Shown here: positions 57,285 through 64,000 of the stretch, piece after piece | Position numbering within the stretch: the first letter of the stretch is position 1 | How the letters are laid out: each line of letters starts with the position of its first letter | Source: Burkholderia multivorans ATCC BAA-247 | GTDB lineage: Bacteria > Pseudomonadota > Gammaproteobacteria > Burkholderiales > Burkholderiaceae | Assembly: GCF_000959525.1 (NCBI RefSeq) | Contig: NZ_CP009832.1 | Coordinates: 3,038,001 to 3,102,000 of the forward strand | Reading direction: 5' to 3' | DNA: 64,000 bases | Program-made: the position numbers and the translations under genes | Notes under the pieces: generated by a model | What the model was told of the DNA's origin: nothing | Seen by the model: only the letters and a program-made list of their open reading frames with translations | The model's database searches: none

Positions 57285-57329
57285 GCCGGCCGCCGGAGCG
57301 CCGGCCGCCGGAACGCCCGCCGCCGGAAC
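57285..57329. repeat. Three-copy 15-bp tandem repeat before uvrA
   Basis: Units at 57285, 57300 and 57315 (consensus GCCGGCCGCCGGAAC; the first has GGAGC, the third GCCCGCC). It lies in the 270-bp divergent gap between the MFS gene and uvrA, about 130 bp before the uvrA start. Confidence 0.75.
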
Positions 57330-57462
57330 CGCGCGGTGCGGCCGCTTTCCCGACGCGGAAGACGCCTTGCTGCCACCTGCTGCAAAGGCCGGAGGCCCCC
57401 GACGACGGTCTCGAAAAGCCGTTATAGTAGCAGGTTTGGTTTCCTCCATTTTCGCCAGGTTC

Positions 57463-60348
<2,886 letters not shown>

Positions 60349-60608
60349 GCGCCCCGCTCGCCCGGCGCGCAGCGGCCGGGCAACGCTTGCGCCACGACGG
60401 GCGGCCGCCGCGCCGCCCGTCGTCATTTCCGCTTCGTGTCATTCCGCGCACGCCAAACGGCCCGTTCGAGCCCATAATGGCGGCTATACTTTACGGCCGT
60501 AAGCTTGGTAATCCGCACCAGGCCGGTGCATCGGCGGCGATCGGCCGCCCGGGATGGCTCGGAGCCGCTGCGCAGCCCGCACGCGCTCCTGCCGACAAGG
60601 AATTGACG

Positions 60609-61694
60609 ATGGAGAAGCAACAAGAGCCGGCGCGCGATGCGCAAAGCCGCGAGCCGCACCTGCGCAGCGTGCGGCTCACGAGCGACTTCAGTCTGCCGAA
60701 GCTGTCGGCGATCGAAATCGGCAGCTACGTGTTCGCGCTGGCCGCGATGTGGCTCGTCCTCGATCTGAAGCTGCTCGGCGGGCTACTCGCCGGGCTGCTC
60801 GTCTATCAACTGATCCATACGATCGCGCCGGTGATCGAGCGCCACACGACGAGCATGCGCGCGCGCTGGGTCGCGGTCGTGCTGCTCGCGATCGCGATCG
60901 TCGGCGCGCTGACGGGCCTGTCGATCGCCGTCGTCGAGCACTTCGAGCACACGGTGCCGAACCTGCAGGCGCTGCTCGGCCAGCTGATGCAGATCGTCGA
61001 ACAGACGCGCGCGCGCACGCCCGCATGGATCGCGAACGTGCTGCCGGTCGACGTCGAGCAGATGAAGGCGAAAGCCGCGGTGCTGATGACCGCGCACATG
61101 GATCAACTGCAGCAAAGCGGCAAGAACGTCGCGCGCGGCTTCGGCCACGTGCTGTTCGGGATGATCATCGGCGCGATGATCGCGATCGGCGTCGAGCACG
61201 GCAAGGTGCGCCGGCCGCTGTCGACCGCGCTCGTCACGCGCGTGTCGCGCTTCGCCGACGCGTTCCGCCGGATCGTGTTCGCGCAAATCAAGATCTCGGC
61301 GATCAATGCCGCGTTCACGGGCCTCTACCTGCTCGTCGCGCTGCCGATCTTCCACGAGCGGCTGCCGCTGTCGAAAACGCTCGTGCTCCTCACCTTCATC
61401 GTCGGGCTGCTGCCGGTGATCGGCAACCTCGTGTCGAACACGCTGATCGTTGCCGTGTCGCTGTCGGTCAGCATGGGCACCGCGATCGCGTCGCTCGCGT
61501 TCCTCGTGATCATCCACAAGCTCGAGTATTTCCTCAACGCGAAGATCATCGGCGGCCAGATCGAATCGCGCGCGTGGGAGCTGCTGCTCGCGATGCTGAT
61601 CATGGAAGCCGCGTTCGGGCTGCCGGGCATCATCGCCGCGCCGATCTTCTATGCGTACATCAAGCGCGAACTGCAGATGCTGCGGATGATCTGA
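60609..61694 (+). CDS. AI-2E transporter/PerM family membrane protein
   Basis: 361 residues with about eight predicted helices. The C-terminal GLLPVIGNLVSNTLIV near residue 265 and GGQIESRAWELLLAMLIM near 315 followed by GIIAAPIFYAYIKREL are typical of the family once named after AI-2 export (TqsA); most members have other or unknown transport roles. AAGGA upstream of the ATG supports the start. It lies 260 bp after uvrA; a TATACT at 60485-60490 may be its own -10. Confidence 0.85.
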   Translation: MEKQQEPARDAQSREPHLRSVRLTSDFSLPKLSAIEIGSYVFALAAMWLVLDLKLLGGLLAGLLVYQLIHTIAPVIERHTTSMRARWVAVVLLAIAIVGALTGLSIAVVEHFEHTVPNLQALLGQLMQIVEQTRARTPAWIANVLPVDVEQMKAKAAVLMTAHMDQLQQSGKNVARGFGHVLFGMIIGAMIAIGVEHGKVRRPLSTALVTRVSRFADAFRRIVFAQIKISAINAAFTGLYLLVALPIFHERLPLSKTLVLLTFIVGLLPVIGNLVSNTLIVAVSLSVSMGTAIASLAFLVIIHKLEYFLNAKIIGGQIESRAWELLLAMLIMEAAFGLPGIIAAPIFYAYIKRELQMLRMI

Positions 61695-61710
61695 CGCCGC
61701 GCCGCACGCG

Positions 61711-61751
61711 AAAAAAAACGCCGCGCCCCCGAATGTCGAGGGCGCGGCGTT
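61711..61751. terminator. Bidirectional terminator between AI-2E gene and purU
   Basis: AACGCCGCGCCC (61717-61728) and GGGCGCGGCGTT (61740-61751) form a 12-bp stem. Eight A residues at 61711-61718 give a strong U-tract for purU on the minus strand; the plus-strand side has a weaker TTTCTCGTTT. Confidence 0.88.
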
Positions 61752-61784
61752 TCTCGTTTGGGCGACGCGTGCCGAAGCGGCCGC

Positions 61785-62669
61785 TCAGCGGAACACGACC
61801 GTCTTCGTACCGTTGAGCACGATGCGATGCTCGACGTGCCACTTCACCGCCCGAGCGAGCGTCACGCATTCGACGTCGCGGCCGATCGCGGTCAGCTGGT
61901 CCGGCGTCATGCTGTGATCGACGCGCTCGACCTCCTGTTCGATGATCGGCCCTTCGTCGAGATCCGTCGTCACGTAGTGCGCGGTCGCGCCGATCAGCTT
62001 CACGCCGCGGTCGAACGCCTGATAGTAAGGCTTCGCGCCCTTGAAGCTCGGCAGGAACGAGTGATGGATGTTGATCGCGCGGCCCGCGAGCCGCTCGCAC
62101 ATGTTCGGCGACAGGATCTGCATGTAGCGCGCGAGCACGACGAGGTCGGCCTGATGCTCGTCGATCACGTCGAGCACGCGCGCTTCCTGCGCGGCCTTCG
62201 CGGCATTGGACGAACCGCCGACCAGCGGGAAGTGATGGAACGGGATGTCGTAGCTCGCCGCGAGCTGGTAGAAGTCCTTGTGGTTCGACACGATCGCCGG
62301 AATCTCGATCGGCAGCTGGCCCGTGCGATAGCGGAACAGCAGGTCGTTCAGGCAATGGCCGATCTTCGACACCATGATCACGACGCGCGGTTTCACCGAC
62401 GCATCGTGCAGTTCCCAGCGCATCGCGAACTGCTCGGCGAGCGGCGCGAAATCGTCGCGCAGCGTGTCGAGCGCCGAGGCGGCATCCCGGCCCGCGCCGT
62501 CCTGTTCGAAATGCACGCGCATGAAGAACTCGCCGGTGCGGCTGTCGCCGAACTGCGCGGAATCCAGAATGTTGCTGTTGCGCTCGAACAGAAAGCCCGA
62601 GACCGCGTGGACGATGCCGTGCCGGTCGGGGCACGACAGTTTCAAGATAAAGCTGTGATCGGTCGACAT
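61785..62669 (-). CDS. purU: Formyltetrahydrofolate deformylase
   Basis: 294 residues. An N-terminal ACT domain (LKLSCPDRHGIVHAVSGFL, about 9-80) is followed by a formyltransferase-type domain with INIHHSFLPSFKGAKPY near residue 192 and GATAHYVTTDLDEGPIIEQ near 225, which carry the Asn, His and Asp of the active site. PurU hydrolyses 10-formyl-THF to formate and THF, balancing one-carbon pools. The ACT domain senses Met/Gly in E. coli. The formate made could link to the FdhD-dependent formate dehydrogenase, a loose inference. Confidence 0.95.
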   Translation of the reverse strand: MSTDHSFILKLSCPDRHGIVHAVSGFLFERNSNILDSAQFGDSRTGEFFMRVHFEQDGAGRDAASALDTLRDDFAPLAEQFAMRWELHDASVKPRVVIMVSKIGHCLNDLLFRYRTGQLPIEIPAIVSNHKDFYQLAASYDIPFHHFPLVGGSSNAAKAAQEARVLDVIDEHQADLVVLARYMQILSPNMCERLAGRAINIHHSFLPSFKGAKPYYQAFDRGVKLIGATAHYVTTDLDEGPIIEQEVERVDHSMTPDQLTAIGRDVECVTLARAVKWHVEHRIVLNGTKTVVFR

Positions 62670-62735
62670 GACCGTACTCCCTTCGTTTCCGTATTCGTCA
62701 AATGGCTCGCGTGGGCCGCGCGGCCGCGAGCCGCG

Positions 62736-63593
62736 TCAGGCGGCCGGCGCGAACAGCGCATCGAGGCCCGCCGCGTCGGCGGCCGGCAGCCAGCCGTGAC
62801 GCAGCAGCGTGTCGAGCGTCGCGAGGCTCGCGTCCATCGTCGCGTGCCCGTCGCGCAGCCAGCCGATCACCTCGGGCACGCCGGCCAGCAGATGTTCGGC
62901 CACTTCGCCGTCCTGGTTGTGCGGCGCGAAGTCGTGCGGCAACGGCAGGTCGTACACGAAGATCAGTTCGGACTGCGTGCCCTCCGGCAGCGAGCACTGC
63001 ACCTGCACCGCGCGGCCCGCGATCGCGCGCGCCGCGAGTTCGGCCGGGATGCCGGCCTCTTCCCAGCATTCCTTCACCAGCGTCTCGCGCACGCCGAGCC
63101 CCCAGCCGATGCCGCCGGCGACCACGTTGTCCAGCATGCCGGGGTCGGTCGCCTTCGTCGCGCTGCGGCGGCCGAGCCACAGCTGCGGCGTGCCTGCCGC
63201 GCCGGGCGAAACCGCATATTCTACGATGCCGTTCACATGCACCGCATAAGTCTGCGTGCCGAAGAAGCGCGACGCCGCGCGCTCGATGTAGGCGAGCGGC
63301 GGATCGTCGAAGCGGTTGCGAATCGCATAGATCTCGTCGCGCCAGCCCGGAATCGCGCCTTCTGCCGCCAGCGCGCCGATCGCGCTCGCGAGCGCCATGC
63401 TGCGCGCGTCGACGGTGTCGTAGCGATCGGACAGCACGACGCGCGCGTCGGACAGTTCGAACACGTCGGGCCAGCGCGCGAGCCGCGCGACGTCGCGGCG
63501 GCGGATCCAGCCGACCGCCGCCCCGGCGATTTCGAAGCGCACGTGCGCGGACGGATCGAAGCGGCGCGCGGCCGCGATGCACGGAAAGGTCAT
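62736..63593 (-). CDS. DUF4743-Nudix hydrolase
   Basis: 285 residues. An N-terminal DUF4743 domain (about 1-115, FEIAGAAVGWIRRRD near 20) precedes a Nudix domain whose box reads GIGWGLGVRETLVKE then CWEEAGIP near residue 160-182. The same pairing occurs in thiamine-diphosphate-related Nudix proteins of plants and yeast, which hydrolyse oxidised thiamine diphosphates; a damage-repair role is a reasonable inference. The stop of the LysE gene lies five bases upstream of its ATG, so the two are probably coupled. Confidence 0.83.
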   Translation of the reverse strand: MTFPCIAAARRFDPSAHVRFEIAGAAVGWIRRRDVARLARWPDVFELSDARVVLSDRYDTVDARSMALASAIGALAAEGAIPGWRDEIYAIRNRFDDPPLAYIERAASRFFGTQTYAVHVNGIVEYAVSPGAAGTPQLWLGRRSATKATDPGMLDNVVAGGIGWGLGVRETLVKECWEEAGIPAELAARAIAGRAVQVQCSLPEGTQSELIFVYDLPLPHDFAPHNQDGEVAEHLLAGVPEVIGWLRDGHATMDASLATLDTLLRHGWLPAADAAGLDALFAPAA

Positions 63594-63598
63594 CGTCG

Positions 63599-64000
63599 TC
63601 AGTCCTTCAGCGCCACGCGGATGCCGATCGCGATGAAGGTCGCGCCGGCGAGACGGTCGAGCCAGACGCCGGCCTTCGGACGGCGCTTCAGCCACGCGCC
63701 GATCGCGCCCGCGCCGACGCCGAACAGCGAGAAGATCGCGGCCGTCTGCAGCATGAAGAGCGCACCGAGCTCGAACATCTGCAGCGTCACGCTCTGCGCG
63801 CCGTGCGGATCGACGAACTGCGGCAGGAACACGACGAAGAACAGCGTGACCTTCGGGTTCATCAGATTGCCGATCACGCTCTGCCGGAAAATCGCGCCGA
63901 GCGGCTGCGGCGGCCGCGCATGCGCATTCGCGAGGCCGTGGCTGCGCAGCGCCTTGATGCCGATCCAGACGAGATACGCGGCGCCCGCGAGCTTCAGGAT
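63599..64000 (-). CDS. LysE/RhtB family amino-acid exporter (5' end outside window)
   Basis: 133 C-terminal residues are visible; the frame is open to the right edge. LKLAGAAYLVWIGIKALR at the visible start and NLMNPKVTLFFVVFLPQFV near its residue 46 are LysE-family signatures. Two more hydrophobic helices follow, and the end is AIGIRVALKD. It exports amino acids such as lysine, threonine or homoserine lactone; which one is unknown. It runs directly into the Nudix gene. Confidence 0.9.
   Translation of the reverse strand: MLKLAGAAYLVWIGIKALRSHGLANAHARPPQPLGAIFRQSVIGNLMNPKVTLFFVVFLPQFVDPHGAQSVTLQMFELGALFMLQTAAIFSLFGVGAGAIGAWLKRRPKAGVWLDRLAGATFIAIGIRVALKD

Noticed and set aside
57193-57462. 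LexA (SOS) box before uvrA
   Set aside because: No CTG-N10-CAG palindrome of acceptable quality was found in the gap.

Overview
The window reads as an ordinary stretch of a Burkholderia main chromosome, most like the B. cepacia complex. The support is very high GC with strongly GC-biased third codon positions, the lptD/amgK-murU, aspS-nudB, ubiJ-ubiB and ssb-MFS-uvrA neighbourhoods, polyhydroxybutyrate (PHB) genes, and beta-proteobacterial families such as the long DUF3683 oxidoreductase. I see no rRNA, tRNA, CRISPR array, insertion sequence or prophage. The species is not resolved.

Layout. 1-4.4 kb: outer-membrane LPS assembly (start of surA, lptD) divergent from the cell-wall recycling pair amgK-murU. 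4.5-8.4 kb: an Atm1-type ABC exporter, a YciA-type thioesterase, and a nitrate-reductase-associated protein divergent from fdhD. 8.4-15.6 kb: a five-gene fatty-acid beta-oxidation operon headed by a TetR regulator with a candidate operator. 15.8-26.4 kb: a long minus-strand series with cardiolipin synthase, nudB, aspS, DUF502, FmdB, a TPMT-like methyltransferase, ubiB, ubiJ, a Tim44-like protein, ubiE, DUF971 and a HIT protein. 26.5-33.5 kb: a 1344-residue FAD/Fe-S dehydrogenase, then ilvA-queF.

33.6-37.9 kb: a compact D-amino-acid module (RidA, D-aminoacylase, RpiR regulator, divergent PLP deaminase) with a palindromic operator. 38-49 kb: a mixed accessory stretch with a PfpI protein, an MFS exporter-MarR pair with a palindrome, EcsC, an esterase, a CHRD protein, a probable small RNA, an unassigned outer-membrane barrel, a class II aldolase, a PLD lipoprotein and an M48 protease. 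48.6-53.5 kb: phaB, phaA, a phasin and an orphan ParA ATPase on one strand, with an AT-rich gap and an 18-unit heptamer tandem repeat.

53.6-55.1 kb: DNA glycosylase aag, then a small AT-richer island encoding a double-glycine-leader peptide that looks like a class II microcin, followed by a two-helix membrane protein that could be its immunity factor. 55.3-64 kb: ssb, an MFS permease, uvrA, an AI-2E/PerM-family protein, purU, a DUF4743-Nudix protein and a truncated LysE exporter.

The most novel candidates are the microcin-like peptide with its partner (54466-55018), the ParA ATPase beside PHB-granule genes with its heptamer repeat (51433-53448), and the orphan small RNA (about 43457-43528). 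All functions are inferred from sequence reading alone; no database search was run.
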